The notes under the pieces are model-generated. The model was not told where the DNA came from. It saw only the letters and a program-made list of their open reading frames with translations, and ran no database searches. A stretch of DNA of 64,000 bases. Source: Coprinus comatus. Its lineage: Eukaryota > Basidiomycota > Agaricomycetes > Agaricales > Agaricaceae. Position numbers and translations under genes: made by a program. Below are positions 40,004 to 53,200 of this stretch, one piece after another. The stretch covers positions 62,001 through 126,000 of the forward strand of contig JAWPGT010000033.1 of assembly GCA_034638255.1 (NCBI GenBank), in the 5' to 3' direction. Within the stretch, counting starts at the first letter, position 1. Each line of letters opens with the position of its first letter.

Positions 40004-43000
40004 ATGCAAATGCCCGCTTCCCCACCTCCACTTTCTCCAATGAAGGCCCCTAAACGCAAACGCCTCGCCAAAGTAACCACCCTTCCATCACCGTCCGTCT
40101 CGTTGTTCATCATCCTCTAGGCCTGTGATGCCTGTCACAAGAGCAAGCGTCGCTGCGACGGCACAGGTCTGTTCTCTCCTCCTCCTCAACTTCCCCACTC
40201 ACCCACCCAACAGCTCCCTGCAGTAACTGGTCAGTCTCTCTGCCCTCCAATCCTTCCTCGAACCCATATCTCTCTAGTTACTATGCCTCAAAGCCATGCA
40301 CCTACACAGACTCGGCTGGTCGCCCAGTTGCAGCCCCACGCTCAATCAAGCAGGACGACTCCCCGCTACCCGGATCTTCATCTCAAGACTATCGTCCCTC
40401 GTACTCAACACACCAGCCTTACCCCTCAGATCCTCTGCGCTATCCCCAGCTTCGTCCTTATCCCCCGACGGCCCCTCCAGGACAGCAAAAAATAGACGAG
40501 GATGATCGCTTGACTAACCGCAAACGTTTTCGCAATGACCGTGGCAACCCCGTCTCATCCGAGGAAATCTTTCTCGATGGCCCCGTCATTAGCGCTGGTG
40601 TAGACAGACCTGCTCACATGGAGCTCGACCAGGCTCTTACCCGCGAACTTACCAACCGTAAGCACCTCTCACCTTATCTCTTGTCTTTTCCATAACCACA
40701 CACCCACCAGTCTTCTTTGCACATTGTCATCCGGCTCGTGCTATTATTCACAAGCCTGACTTCTCCAATGCACTGAGTCATAACAGAGTCCCAAAGCACC
40801 TTTTGCATGCAGTATGTGCCATGGCTGCTCATCTTTCAAAACAACCTCGTCTTCGCACAACCCCTGCTCGCTATGCCGGAAAGCCCTTTGCACAAGAAGC
40901 ATTGTCCATTATGTTTGACGGGGCTGGCCGGCTGGTCGTGCAGCCTGACCTTGCTACAGCACAAGCTCTTACCCTTTTGTTAATGCACGACGTGTTAACA
41001 AAAGATGGTTCCATGTGGAACACACGATATGCTGGTACGAGCCTCTCTCTATCTAGCCCCCTCAATCTCCGAATAACATTGTTAAAAGATCTTGCTCTTC
41101 AAATCGTGGAGAACCTTGGAGTACATGAGCCGGACCATCCAACATTGACCCCAATGCCGTCACCAGACTTCATCCATCAGTCGTTCAAACGGGAAGCTGT
41201 GAGAAGGATATTCTGGCTCATCCACTTGCTCGATGTTATGGCGTCCATCTATTTTAGAAAACCAACCACATTTACGCCTGGCGATCTGACCTTGCGTTTG
41301 CCTGTGGATGAAACCAGTTTTGAACTTGGGGTACATTCGACATTACCAGGTGAGAAAAACCTTCCTATACACGGCCTGGCGGCAACCGCTCTTTGATAGT
41401 GTCGCTCTATCATCTTCTTTGATCTTCCCCATGGCTTCTCCGGGTATAGTTGCATATTCTTGCCGCCCGGCGGCACCCATCTTTAGCTCGCCTTCCCTCA
41501 CGGTTTCCTTTCTAAGGGGCTGGATAGCAATCTTATCGCCCCGTTTTTGCAAAGTTACTCCATACTTTGATGGTGCAGAACACTGAATGTCTATCATTTG
41601 ACAGAATATCTCTATATAAATGGTGTCAAAGCTCATTATTCATCCGAATTTGGTCATCTCATTCGCGTTATCACAATCGCTGCAAAAGTGGAGTACGCCC
41701 TCGATGGCATGAATGGTAAATAGGTCTTTTAGGGGGGGTAACATGGACTGACCCACTTCGTTTAGACCCGGAAACAAACATGTCGCCACAGAGCACATTA
41801 ATAGAAGCAGATAGAGCATTAGAAGTAAGTGTTATAAATCCTTACCGATATTTTGTTGATCCAAGTCACACAGTCCTGGGCAACATCGCTTCCAGAACAT
41901 CTTCGGTTCTCCGAACAAAACCTCCAGGTTCAGCGTTCCATGTTCGAAACTAGTTCAAATATGGGGGCCTGGTGTTGGTGCTGCATGCATGTATACCACG
42001 CTTCCTGTGCCCTGGCATTACATTCTGTGAGTGACTATGTCATTTACTCTTTTCCAAATGCCTTCCTTGGCTATGAAGTCATTGCCCTGCTTCATTCTTT
42101 TACTTTCCTATGGAAGTAATTACGTTCGTTTTGCCTTCTAACTTGAGCGCTCGATCATCATGACTTCGGCATTGATATCACCCTGCATATTTTTTTTTTC
42201 ATGCAGAAGTGAATGCGTCATCAGAGAACTTGGCTCGCCGAAGGCAAATCATGCTGACGTCAATTTCACTAGGCTCGACAGCGATCTCAACGGGGACCTA
42301 AAACAGAACTTCAGTGGGCGATCCACTTGCTGTATCTGATATTGGACATGCTGGGAGATCGTGCAAAAAATAGTATCCTACGTGAGTGGTTCTCCTATTG
42401 AACACAATGAATGTTGCTTAATTATTTTGAAGTGGGTACAATTCTTTGGGTATGTTGGTTATGCACAAGACTTGTTTTAAAAATCCTTATCTAATTGACA
42501 TTTTTCAGCCCCTCGTCAAGTATGGCAATAAACGGGATGATCCCCAAGTTCGGGAATGGTGTATCGATTACCAAGAAGCTTGGGGAACTCAAATGGCAGA
42601 CCTTGCACAAGACTGTCGACCAAACCCATCACCACCTTTACAACAGCAACTTATTTCCAGTTCACACCAATTCACAACTCAGCAACAAACTTCGGAACAG
42701 CAAACACTACAGCATCATCATCCACAACGGATTTCAGATACGCGACACCCGGCTAGTAATCACCCACCTCAACTCGGTTCCCAAGATAGCTCGTATGGAA
42801 GGCGTAGGTCGTCGAGTAATTCCCCAGGATCATATCCGCTCAGAAGGTCATTGGACGAACTTCGCCTGCACGGAAACATCCCACCAGTCAATAATGGAAC
42901 TCGGTCTTTACTTTCCATGGCTGAAAGGGACGGAAGAACAACAGGGTCTTTGGTCACAGGGTCGAGTGGAGGTATCGGTCCGAATGTTGGACGTGGTGGG

Positions 43001-43378
43001 AATCCCGTACACATTGAGCGAGAGGTAAGCATTGTTCAATTCAATCAATTTAGTGAGGGTAGAAGTGTTCTGATACAAGTTTCGACAATGCAGGATGACA
43101 TTAGTGTTGGGAATAGTACCGGGGTAGCTGCCACAAATAGTGGCCCAAATGAGGGCCAGTCACTGCCATCTTTGAAAGCCAGCGGTTTATTGGATTCATG
43201 GAATAGAGATGTGAAACCACATTTCCATGGAAATAGTGGTCCTCTAAGATCACCGCCGCGGAGGACCCCGCCAATGCCACCATTACCAGTACGGTCGATT
43301 GGAAACGACTCGGAGGTACGCTCGACAACCTCCCTCGGAGTACCAATAGGTTTGCCTTGGCTTGCCAATGACTCATGA
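40004..43378 (+). CDS. Zn2Cys6 fungal transcription factor
   Basis: A basic N-terminus (MKAPKRKRLAK) leads into a perfect binuclear zinc cluster, C-x2-C-x6-C-x5-C-x2-C-x6-C, assembled from three exons: CDACHKSKRRCDGT (40121-40166), a 16-nt exon with PCSNC (40214-40229), and YYASKPCTYTD. A disordered Pro/Ser linker precedes the fungal transcription-factor middle region (FFAHCHPARAIIHKPDF, KREAVRRIFWLIHLLDVMASIYF). Near 42430 a 17-nt exon (42433-42449) joins ILLGTILW to PLVKYGNKRDDPQ. The tail is Gln/Ser/Pro-rich and ends at 43378. The model is uncertain at 42030-42380, where frames do not join cleanly. The intron at 41350-41604 is 255 nt, long for this window. The target pathway is unknown. 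Confidence 0.85.
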
Positions 43379-43698
43379 AATCTTTTGGGGTACAGTAATA
43401 ATCTTTTTGTATATCTATAGTGTTGTGTGTATCATTGATTTTTTTTTTTGATTTCTCCGCGACTTCATACTTGCTGTCTTTTATCATTGCATCTTTACTA
43501 TGCTTAAAAAATACGCTATCCGGTTTTCTCGCTATAAGTAGTAGACACTATTCATCTTATACTTTATTCCATGACGAACGAAATGTTGCATTGTCATTCA
43601 CTGGTCATATTAGGCAAGAAATCAGGAGATTATCAAGAAAAGGGGTAAAACACATGTAGTGAATCAAAAATGGCGCTCCTTTCCATGTAGAACTGTTT
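43379..43698. other. Convergent 3' region
   Basis: About 320 bp between the stop codons of the Zn2Cys6 gene and VMA10. T-rich, no coding frame. Confidence 0.5.
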
Positions 43699-44331
43699 CT
43701 AGGCTACTATCTTCTTGAGATTACGATGAGCTTCGGGTTGAACGAGTACAACACGATCCATTAGTTTCTTGACAACGGCATCCTTGTTCTTGTTGTAAGC
43801 GTCTATGATTTCTTGGAGTTTGATTTCAGTTTCTCTATCAACTGCAGCTTCAGCTGAGGATGTTGTTCCAGCATGCTTTTGTGAAGAGAGTAGCAAGCAA
43901 GTTGTGTTGTTAGTATGTGATGACGGAAATTAAAAGAAAAAGCATACCGATGCCTCGAATGCTTTGAATTCATCCTCTTTAGTCTTCTTGTATATCTCTA
44001 TTTCTTTCTGAGCTTCTGAACGTGCATCTTTCAATTTCTGAACTCGGTCTAAGAGATTTTTGTATATTGTTATAAAAGGTTATAGATGTTGATCGTTAAG
44101 TGTAATGGTCTTGGATAAATAAAGAAGTATGAAAGGATGACGGACATTGACGAGCTTGTTGAACGATCTTGGCAGCCTCTTTCTCAGCTTCTAGAAGAGT
44201 TTGAATAGATTGAGATTGTTGTGCTGCCTGTGTGTGTGTGTGTGTGTTTTTTTTATTCCCCCGGGTTAAGTAAGATTGTTAAGATTTTGGATTATATGTG
44301 ATAAGGGTCAGGGTGACGTTTTGCTTACCAT
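43699..44331 (-). CDS. VMA10: V-type ATPase subunit G
   Basis: As in RPS15, the ATG (44331-44329) is an exon on its own: GTAAGC follows directly. Coding resumes after a CA-rich acceptor at 44227 with AAQQSQSIQTLLEAEKEAAKIVQQAR, the conserved subunit G start. Further exons give KLKDARSEAQKEIEIYKKTKEDEFKAFEA and a helical C-terminus that ends KKIVA. Subunit G pairs with subunit E as the peripheral stator stalk of the proton pump, which acidifies the vacuole and endosomes. The protein is about 118 aa, normal for the family, and mostly one long coiled coil. Four exons with short introns; the frame is intact. Confidence 0.92.
44229..44246. repeat. TG dinucleotide repeat abutting a splice acceptor
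   Basis: Nine TG units on the plus strand. On the VMA10 coding strand this is (CA)n running directly into the CAG acceptor of intron 1, so it forms the acceptor tract in place of a normal polypyrimidine tract. Confidence 0.85.
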
Positions 44332-46486
44332 TTGGATAACTTATTGGAGGAGGGAGGTAAAGTATCGGTAAAAGGTCTTACAAAAGTAACTGTATGTGTA
44401 TGTAATGAGTTACTTGGATAGAGAGCAATAAATGTAAACAAACGACACCAACCACTTGCCGCACTGGTGCGTCACACAACGCACTCATTTACTCATTGGC
44501 TATTCACCACCCCCACTAAACTATATATTTGGGTCAGTTCAGATTTGGGAGAATATCTCACCCATGTTTTTCCCAAATTAAACCACCCAGTACAGTGGAA
44601 GCAGAGCACTCGGTAGACAAACCAAACCAAAGTGAATTTTTTTTCTGAATCTCTCATTGTTTGTTTAGGGTTCATTATGTTGAGTTGAGTTGCCGGTAAT
44701 AATTCACATCTGTATATGTAACTCGAGTATCCGTTTCGGCGACCTCGTGTACAAATCGTACAACCTGTACTTATGGAAAAAAAAAATGTGGGTAGAACTA
44801 GCGGTACTTATATATAAAGAATTAACGTAGGGACTTCTAAAACTTCTCGAAATTAGTTCATCTTGAAGTGTTCCGATCTGGAAAACATGTTTCTAAAAAC
44901 TTTCTCATGATCTCTTGGAGTCTCTTCGTTTTTTGAATGATTTTCGGATATAGTTGTAGTTTTTTCTCAAGACTTATTATGTGGGCTAGGGGTTTGCTCC
45001 GCTGCGAGTCGGATCGGAATTCTTTCCCCAGCGTGATTAACATAGTTATAAATATACAGATTTATTATAGTTTTGTGGTGATGTTTAAGAACTTTAATGG
45101 TGGGAGAGAAGTGGAAATGCATTATGGGCAGATTGTAATGAGATAAGGGAGCCTGAGTACTTTCTACTCACTGGTAGTTATTAATAAGGGATTCCAATCA
45201 GTTTATGTTCAGTGTATACTCAGTGCTTAGTACTCGACATTGGTTCACACCGAAATCTATCCACTCGTTCTAGTATATCGTCTCAACACTCTCATAAAAA
45301 TTTAGCAGCAAGGATTTATACTCGATTTATACAAGTTCATAACGCTGTAAGTCGTTGACAGTTGTAAACATGAGTTCAGATCATTACATAACTCGGAGAC
45401 TAAAAATGATAGATTACACAGGGCTGAGGAAAATGCGAATTCGAATCGGTAAGTTGCACCACGGTAATTCAAAAAATCGAACCGTTGATCGAAACAAATA
45501 AGAAATGGGGATTCGGAGGGCGGTAAAAAAAAACTCTAAGGTTTAGTAGGTTTGATTAACAAATTAACAAGGGATTCAGGATCCAGGTCCCTCGTGGATT
45601 CGCAGCTTACCGACAGAATGAGCTCATTGGGAAGAGGTATGTTGTATTATATCTAAGGGTAGAATACCACGGTATGTCAATCAGATTTTCTGATAGTGGC
45701 ACAACTCGGACTGGCTATCTCCGTATTTATTTGCCGCAAATCTCTCTGTGTAGCTGGTCGGAAAGATTTGGAATTGAATTATGGGGGGTTTGAAAAAAAA
45801 AAAAATTCCCAAGAGAGGTATGGTTCAACATTGAACGCTGAAAAAACTCTGGTTCTTTCCTTTTCCGATATATTTCAGTATTCAGTGATTGGTCCTTCCC
45901 GCCGGTTTCAAGTACTTCCATTTGATAGTATACATACAAACCGGAGTGCCCCGGTTTTCTGCTCGGAATATGCAGGGAGCCTGTGACGGTTGATTCCAAC
46001 GAGTCTTAACAGCGCATATGGCTACCTGTCAAAGTCATTTTCTCTTCTTTTTCAATCAGAGCAATAGCTTAGAGCCGTGAACGAGCTGTATGGACCTTGA
46101 TAAACGGAGTGCAATACAAAAGGCCTTCTCCTTCACCAACCAACGGTAACAGTATCTAAGTTAGGGGCCCGGTGGTTCAACTGGAATAAGCGAACACTGC
46201 GAACGTCCGACACAATCGAACGTAACATACTTTCATTCAGTCCAGCGCATATGCATAGAACTATTAATAACCGGACCTTCTAATGCTTGTGTGTTTGGGG
46301 TTAATATTTTATTATGTTTTGTTGTACCATAGTAACACGCGGTGAGCTCGAAATATCTCATACGAAGACTGAGAAGGCGTGCTGACCGCAAATGGTAAAG
46401 TTTTATGATGAATTGATTACAACCTCACATGTATTGGTAATGTGGGAGAGTAAGACCATGACATATCCATCCCCTTCCTCTTATCC
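44332..46486. other. Gene-free region
   Basis: About 2.15 kb, the longest stretch without a recognised gene. The best small frame is a 61-codon minus-strand frame at 44858-45043 with a Lys/Leu-rich helical stretch (LEKKLQLYPKIIQKTKRLQEI), too short and unsupported to call. The region is AT-rich with several poly-A/T runs. No tRNA, transposon ends or conserved motif found. Confidence 0.5.
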
Positions 46487-48976
46487 ATGATGGACATACA
46501 AAAAGCCAAGACTGATGTCCTGCCAGTCTCTACTTCTTTGGGTCTAGATCATGAAACTCAAAGGGCAAAAAATACAAACACAAGGTTCAAGATATTACTT
46601 CGATTCCTGTTCGTTTCGGTTGCAGTTTCTTGGGCTTTTGGGTTTGGATCGTTTTGGAAACACTGCGGCAAAGAAACTTTTGATATAGTACAGAATCTTG
46701 ATTCCCGAGCTCAAACCTGTTCACAAGCCAATCCATTGACTCCAAAACAACATGCTGAATTATGGGCTAACTTAAGTGCAATTGTGGGTTCGGATGACTT
46801 TCAAGACAAAGCAGTCCATTGGCTCAGCGGTGCAGTCCAGGTTCCGTGAGTAGTTTTAGTTTCAATGTCGTCGCGTCGCTATCTAAATGTGTGCGCCTGA
46901 TAATTCTTAGAACAGAGTCCTATGACAATATGGATCCGGTTGGAGTAGACCCGCGTTGGAAGGTTTTTGGCCCTTTCCACGAGTACCTTCTGAAGGAATT
47001 TCCTCTCGTGTATGCAAAAAAAATTGTCTTTCATTGCTTTTAGTTGGAGTAACACAATATCAGACACACAACACTCAAACTGACCAAGGTTAATACGTAC
47101 GGTCTGATTTACGAATGGAAAGGTTCATCCGACTCTAAACCTATTCTGTTAGCGGCACATCAAGGTATGGGTGTGATAATTAATGAAAATCAATCAATAC
47201 ACACTCGCTTACATTCCCTATGACTTAACACAGATGTCGTGCCTGTTGAAACGAGGACATGGGATGAATGGACCCATCCGCCATTTGGTGGGCATTTCGA
47301 CGGTAATATTCGTGTAAATCAAAATTCCCAGGTAAATATTGATGGTGTTCGTGCTTAGGCAAGAAGATCTGGGGACGAGGCAGCGCCGATGACAAGAGCG
47401 GCCTGATTGGAGTATTGTAAGCGTCTTTAATCGAAAAAACTAAGAGTATAGGTTAATTATTCCTAATAGGACCGCTATAGAAACCCTGATTTCGTCAAGG
47501 TTTCAACCGAAGCGCACTGTGGTACTTGCATTCGGTTTTGATGAAGAAGTTAGCGGCCCACAGGTATTGAATTCCTCGATTACCGCGTAAAATGATGTTC
47601 ATTGACATTAAACATTGATAGGGTGCAGCACATATTGCTCCTGTTCTTTTGAACCAATATGGAAAGGATGGATTTGCCTTTGTCATTGACGAAGGAGGTA
47701 AGTTTGTTTATTTCCATTTTGTGTATAATTGCCACCTCATTGCCACAGCTACATTTGGAGAACAATTCGGCACTGTCTTTGCCACACCAGGTATTGCAGA
47801 AAAGGGATACATTGACGTAATGGTTGAAGTTGCGACTGCTGGTGGTCATTCTAGCATTCCACCCGAACACACTGTAAGCGCATATAACAAACCAATACAT
47901 ATAACATTACCCTAATTTATATTTATATTCTTAGACTATTGGTATCCTCTCGGCGTTGTTGGTCCAAATTGAAAACCACCCATTCAAGCTTGATTTTGTA
48001 TGTACCTAATCGTCAATGTTAATCCATCGGCTGATCATCCAATATCCCCAGAAACGTGAAGATCCCTTGTATGAAAGTTTCCAATGCTTCGCAGAATATG
48101 GATCGAGCATGTCCGAGGATCTTCGCAAGCTAATCAAAAAGTCTACTACTTCGAAGAAGGCTTTACGCAAACTCGTTAACGAGATTGCTAAGGACCGCAT
48201 ATTCAGGAGTTTGATTGGTACTACTCAAGCAATTGACATCATACATGGAGGTGTCAAAACAAATGCCCTCCCTGAACAGGCTTATGCTATCGTTAATCAC
48301 CGTATTGCGGTTTCCAGGTAAATGCTGGCATCAAAAGTCTTGTATACACCGGACTAATGTGAGATAGTTCTTTGGCTGAAATTAAGTCCCGCGACACAGA
48401 ACTACTGAAGTCCCTTGCCAAGGACTTTAACCTAACCTATACAGCCTTTGGGGAACAAATTTCTGCCGGTGGTGTTCCTTCACTAGGAACTCTTTCTCTT
48501 CGAGATGCTTTCCATGATGGTCTAGAACCCGCCCCATTAACTCCTACTGGTAGCGATGCCTCGCCATACCAACTTTTGGCTGGAACCATAAAAGCGACCT
48601 ATAACTCGCATCGTAATTTGCAGGGAGCCGAGAATATTATCGTAGCACCTGGAATGATGTCTGGGAATACCGGTTAGTCCTTCAAGCATATGGACTCCGA
48701 ATGGGGTATTTCATTGATGCTATAATTGATTTTAGATACGAGATATTACTGGGACCTTTCTCCTCATATTTTCCGATATAATCATCAGAGCGCTGGTGAT
48801 GCGGCTAATGGCCTAAAGGGAATCCATACTGTCAATGAATGTCAGTCTTGCATTCGTCCTATTCTCTTGATAGCTGGCCTAACAATGGTTTAGATATGGA
48901 AATCGATTCTTTCTTGGAGATGATCAGGTTTTTTATAACCCTTATCCTCAATTCTGATGAATCAGAGATTTTGTAA
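46487..48976 (+). CDS. CPS1: Carboxypeptidase S (M20 vacuolar Gly-X carboxypeptidase)
   Basis: A type II membrane protein with an N-terminal hydrophobic segment (ILLRFLFVSVAVSWAFGFGSF). The M20 catalytic domain shows the zinc ligands in AAHQDVVPV and RGSADDKSG, the catalytic Glu pair in FGFDEEVSG, and further blocks GGHSSIPPEHT, GGVKTNALPEQAYAIVNHRI and MMSGNTDTRYYWDLSPHIFRY. The order fits yeast Cps1, which is sorted through multivesicular bodies to the vacuole, where it releases C-terminal residues from dipeptides and peptides. About a dozen exons with short introns join in phase; the stop is at 48974-48976. The ATG at 46487 is followed by a second ATG; either could start. Confidence 0.93.
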
Positions 48977-49394
48977 GATTGTACATTGTAAGGTGGAATT
49001 ACTCCTGGACTATATCACCAATTTGGGTTCTAATGAGCGTGATACCCTCTGATACCCTCCGAATGGCTCGGTATCGTGCGGCCCGCCTTGCGAGCTTACA
49101 AAGTGCATTTCAGTGTAGAATGGAGCGAAAGACAGTTCAATATCCATATATTTCGGGATGATAGAACAAGTATTTAGTGTCAAGCTCGGTCTATAGATTC
49201 ATCGCCTTCCCCTCAATCATCCGACAAACCCAGCGAGAATAACTTCCAGAAGGGAATCGGCTAAGGTCTTACATCTCAAGTCTACCTGTCTTACGTCGAC
49301 CATTTCGTTTCGGTCTATCAAAAAGGGGCTCATAACTACCACCTAATCCCTTACTTACGCCGATTCAAGTTCAAACCCCTACGTTCCACATTTT
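48977..49394. other. Intergenic region
   Basis: About 420 bp between carboxypeptidase S and the short F-box-like gene. No further feature seen. Confidence 0.45.
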
Positions 49395-50095
49395 ATGAGC
49401 ACAACATCCCCTCGACTTCCTCTAGAATTACTAGAGGAAATCATAGAACATGCTTGGAGGTTGAAATTATCCACAAGTGAACGTATACAGTTCATGACGA
49501 CTTTCCCCCTCGTCAGCATAGACTTTTTCACTTCATACCTTCGAATATCTTCGAAAGACGTTTACATTCCCTCTCTCCCCTATGTCGATTATTATATACG
49601 ACTATTACGAGAGGATGGTGGCTTTTACCCGACGGAGAAGTCGAAAAAATATCCTGCACAACTTTGTCGCTCAATAACAATCGAAATATTTCAACCAATA
49701 TATCCCCTCATCGTGCTTTACATTGGAGTACTGAACCTCCGATGGGTGTCGCATTATCCGATTTGCTGTACAGTCTTCGTCTGTTCGGGGAGATCCCTAC
49801 GTTCCGCGATCTAATAATACGCTACGTTGATGTCGATGTCAATGATCTATTTGATTGGGCGAGGTTCATCGATTTTCCGCGGACCGTGGAATGCTTGTAT
49901 TTGGAGTTTGTGCAGAGAGAGAACGATGAACCACCACCAAAGATAGTCATTACACCTCCGGGGCATTCGCCCTACCTTTCACTTTGGACACTTCCACATC
50001 TTCTCCACTTACAGGTTACAGGTGCAGATGAAAACTTTGTATCGCGCTTGGTCTCTGCGGCACCTAATTTGGAGACTGTGGTACATATACGTTAA
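49395..50095 (+). CDS. Short F-box-like protein with one frame break
   Basis: Begins MSTTSPRLPLELLEEIIEHA, an F-box-like start typical of Agaricomycete families, then FPLVSIDFFTSYL. The frame switches at the C4 run 49704-49707: one more C would join IEIFQPIYPP to HRALHWSTEPPMGVAL and give a continuous protein of about 233 aa that ends APNLETVVHIR. The second half has leucine-rich spacing (FPRTVECLYLEF, LPHLLHLQVTG). Its likely role is substrate recognition for an SCF ligase, with unknown target. The stretch reads cleanly on either side of one missing base, so an assembly deletion is as likely as true inactivation. Confidence 0.65.
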
Positions 50096-50254
50096 CTAGA
50101 TAAATGGATACTAAAAATAAAAGGGACAGATTTCATTCGTTTTTCTGTTGTGTGATAGTTTAACGTTTAATGGTGTACTTCACAAATTCCTGTAATAATA
50201 ACTGCTCTCATCTATTTCAAGTATTTATACAAAGTTTATAATATTTATTTACGA

Positions 50255-53200
50255 CTACTTATCGGTATCCTCCCAAAACTGCTTGGTTTCTTCACAACTC
50301 GCGCCCTCGTGCAGGAATGATCCACAAGATAAACAAATCCAGGAACGACAAATGGAACAAAGAACACAGTCACCATCAGCACCACGTCTGAAAACTGCAT
50401 GACATTGGAAGGAAGGACAGAAGAAAAATTCTTTGGGGTTGTTACGAACAAAAGTGGTTAGCCCGGCTTTGAGGTATTCCGGCTCCTCGATAATAGTAAG
50501 GACTTCGCGAACGACAGTATAGGGAATAGGTTGGTCGCATATCGAAGATTTAATACCTGTTCGTCCAATACATCCGATGGGAACAGTGGAATCACGAATC
50601 GCAGAATTCAAGGCGTGCTGCAGGCATGCTAAGCAATAGGCATGCTTGCAAGACAACTTGACCAGGGCGTTCCGTCCATCATTCTCTGGCCGTAATTCGC
50701 AGATAGGACAGAGAAGAGGAAGAGCCGATTGCGCAGATTTGCCATATTTCTGGACTGGGGGAACGTAGTCCAGGATATGGCGAATCTTTTTCATCAATGT
50801 CTCATCTCCTCCCCTGATTATCAGGACGGAACGAATGACGTCCAATGAGATTTTATTGGCCCCGACGTCCTCTTGCAGTTCGGACAACCCACCATTGACT
50901 AGCTTTCGTATTGTGTTTCGGTGGATCTTATATTCCTGACAGGACGCGCGAACCCTTTGGAGGAGTTTTTGATATGTGGAGACACCTTTATCTCGATGGA
51001 TACCGGATCCGGAGACGTGTACTTGTCGATTAAGATAGTCGGGGAGTACGTAGAATGTGTTAGTCGCATTAAGATTGTCAATGACCTTGCGGCTGCTGGA
51101 GGTATTCAGGTAATCATCCCAGTCAGGTTGGTTGTTAGCGTCCTTCACGGTAGCACCTGTGAGAAGAGCTTGTAAAGAAAGATTGGTAGAAGAAAACGCC
51201 TTCTGCTCATCGATGCTGGCATAGACGATGATCAAGACATGGTTTCCACAATCGGATGTTTCAACATGGGCCCGACCTTCATACCGGAACTGAATCGACT
51301 TCAGCTCAACTTCTACCGCTTTGAAATGAGGGATTGACAACTTGTAGTGTGCGTGCAACACTCGTTCCACCACCAGCAATTGCTTTCCAAGGAAATCCTG
51401 CTTCTTGTTCATCTTCAAAGCCATATTCACGCCTTCTTCAGAAGAATAACGACTGAAAGCCATGGCATGAAGTTTGGCTGCATCCTCGGGTACTTCCACA
51501 AAGTTTTTGACATCTCCCAGCCCGGCCAACAGTTCCTGTGTTCTGACGGAATAAGTCACCTCGCTAAGGGTGACCAGTGAAGCCTCTGGAACAAGTTCTG
51601 CAACCTCACTCCTTGTTGTGTTGGCTGGCAGCCTTTCAAACCTCACACAGAACAAATCCTTCTGCCTCTTATCAGGCCGCATAAAAGTGGCGGCAATTTT
51701 CCTGTACTGGAAATCGAAACCATTGAACTTCTCCGCCATGATCTTTGCCTGCGTGATGCTCCCGAAGTGAACCCACGCAATACGAGTTGGTTTAGGCCAC
51801 TTGAACATGACCCATTGGCTAACCGGAGGGATCACTTCCACGGGTAAAGAGCCTGCAAGAGTTGCTGGGAGGCCTTTGGCTGCTTGGGCCGCGTCTCGCA
51901 TATTCTTGAACACGATACGAACTGAGCAATATGAAGGGTTTTTCTGAAGGTCGTTGTCCTCTTCGTCAGAAGGGTCCCGAGGTTCATCTTCAACCCTGGA
52001 GATAAGAATATCCTCAATGGAACCATAACCGTTCGCAAAATCGTGAACTCGAGCTTCTGTAATGCCGCGAGGTGCCTCAAACTCCACAACATGAGAGTCT
52101 GTCGCAGTAATGACACCTTCCGGTAGGCAATTAGGACCAACAATTATGGTGCACCCAAGGAAGGAACGTTCGACTAGGGGATGTCCGAAGTCAATCTGTT
52201 GGCGTTTTGGTTTGAATATATAAAAATCATTCAAAGACGACGAAACTTACAACTTCATCGCCGTCGTCGTCACCATCTGACAGATAGTCTTGTGTGTCTT
52301 TCTCAAATGCCTCATTATCTTGCCCGGCAATAATCTGAAGACATCATTCTCTCAGAAAAGTTGAACAAAGCAAAATAAACAAGTTACGTACCCCCTCTTC
52401 CAATTCTATAGGGTTCGTATGTAATAACTTGCATTTATTTCCAGAACGGCAACGTCCTTGACTATGTAGAAGACATATATTGTCATTCTGGATGTTTTGA
52501 TCGCGCAGCTTAGGTGCTCTTGCTTCGTTGCGAGAAGACTCGGGGACAACATTGTTTGATTGTTCATTTAAATGGGTTACTCCTTTGTTTCCAGTATTCT
52601 TATCCACACCTCTTTTCCCGTCATTCTCTTTATCAGTTCTATTATTTCCACTCCCGCCTAAATTAGTGTTCGTCGACTGATAATCACCACCACGTTGCTT
52701 ATATTTATTTTGGTTCTGATTTCTTGTTACGGCTGGATCATGGAAAGAAGGACAAGTGTCACCATTGGAGCAATGACCAACAAGATGGAATTGCAAGAGC
52801 CTTTACCGATGGATTCTACTGACCAATTTTGAGGGCCACCTCGCTTGTGTCCTTGTCCACGACCCCTACCCGTCGAGGTCGAACCATTCTGAGATCTTGC
52901 CTGTGATCCGCTTCCAAAGTTGTCTGCTTTTGCAACATCTCTTCCCTGTTTTATTGCCGACTTAGGCTTGTTCTCTGCAGTGCTGTCAATAGGAGTGGTC
53001 AAACTCGAACCCATATGACACTCACGTCTAACGGATTGGTCTCGCGAAGCAACACCTCCAGACACGTCGTGGCTGTATCTACACTCTGATCCACGGAAAC
53101 AACTTCCCTTCTGCGCAAAAGTATTGCATACATCAGGTAATCTAGAAGTTGAGGGTCTTGGGGATTGAGGTTTGCGAGAACTTGATCCTTCAGCCTGCTC

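Noticed and set aside
46160..46230. Possible tRNA-like stretch (GGTGGTTCAACTGG)
   Set aside because: It resembles parts of internal promoter boxes, but no acceptor stem or cloverleaf could be built.
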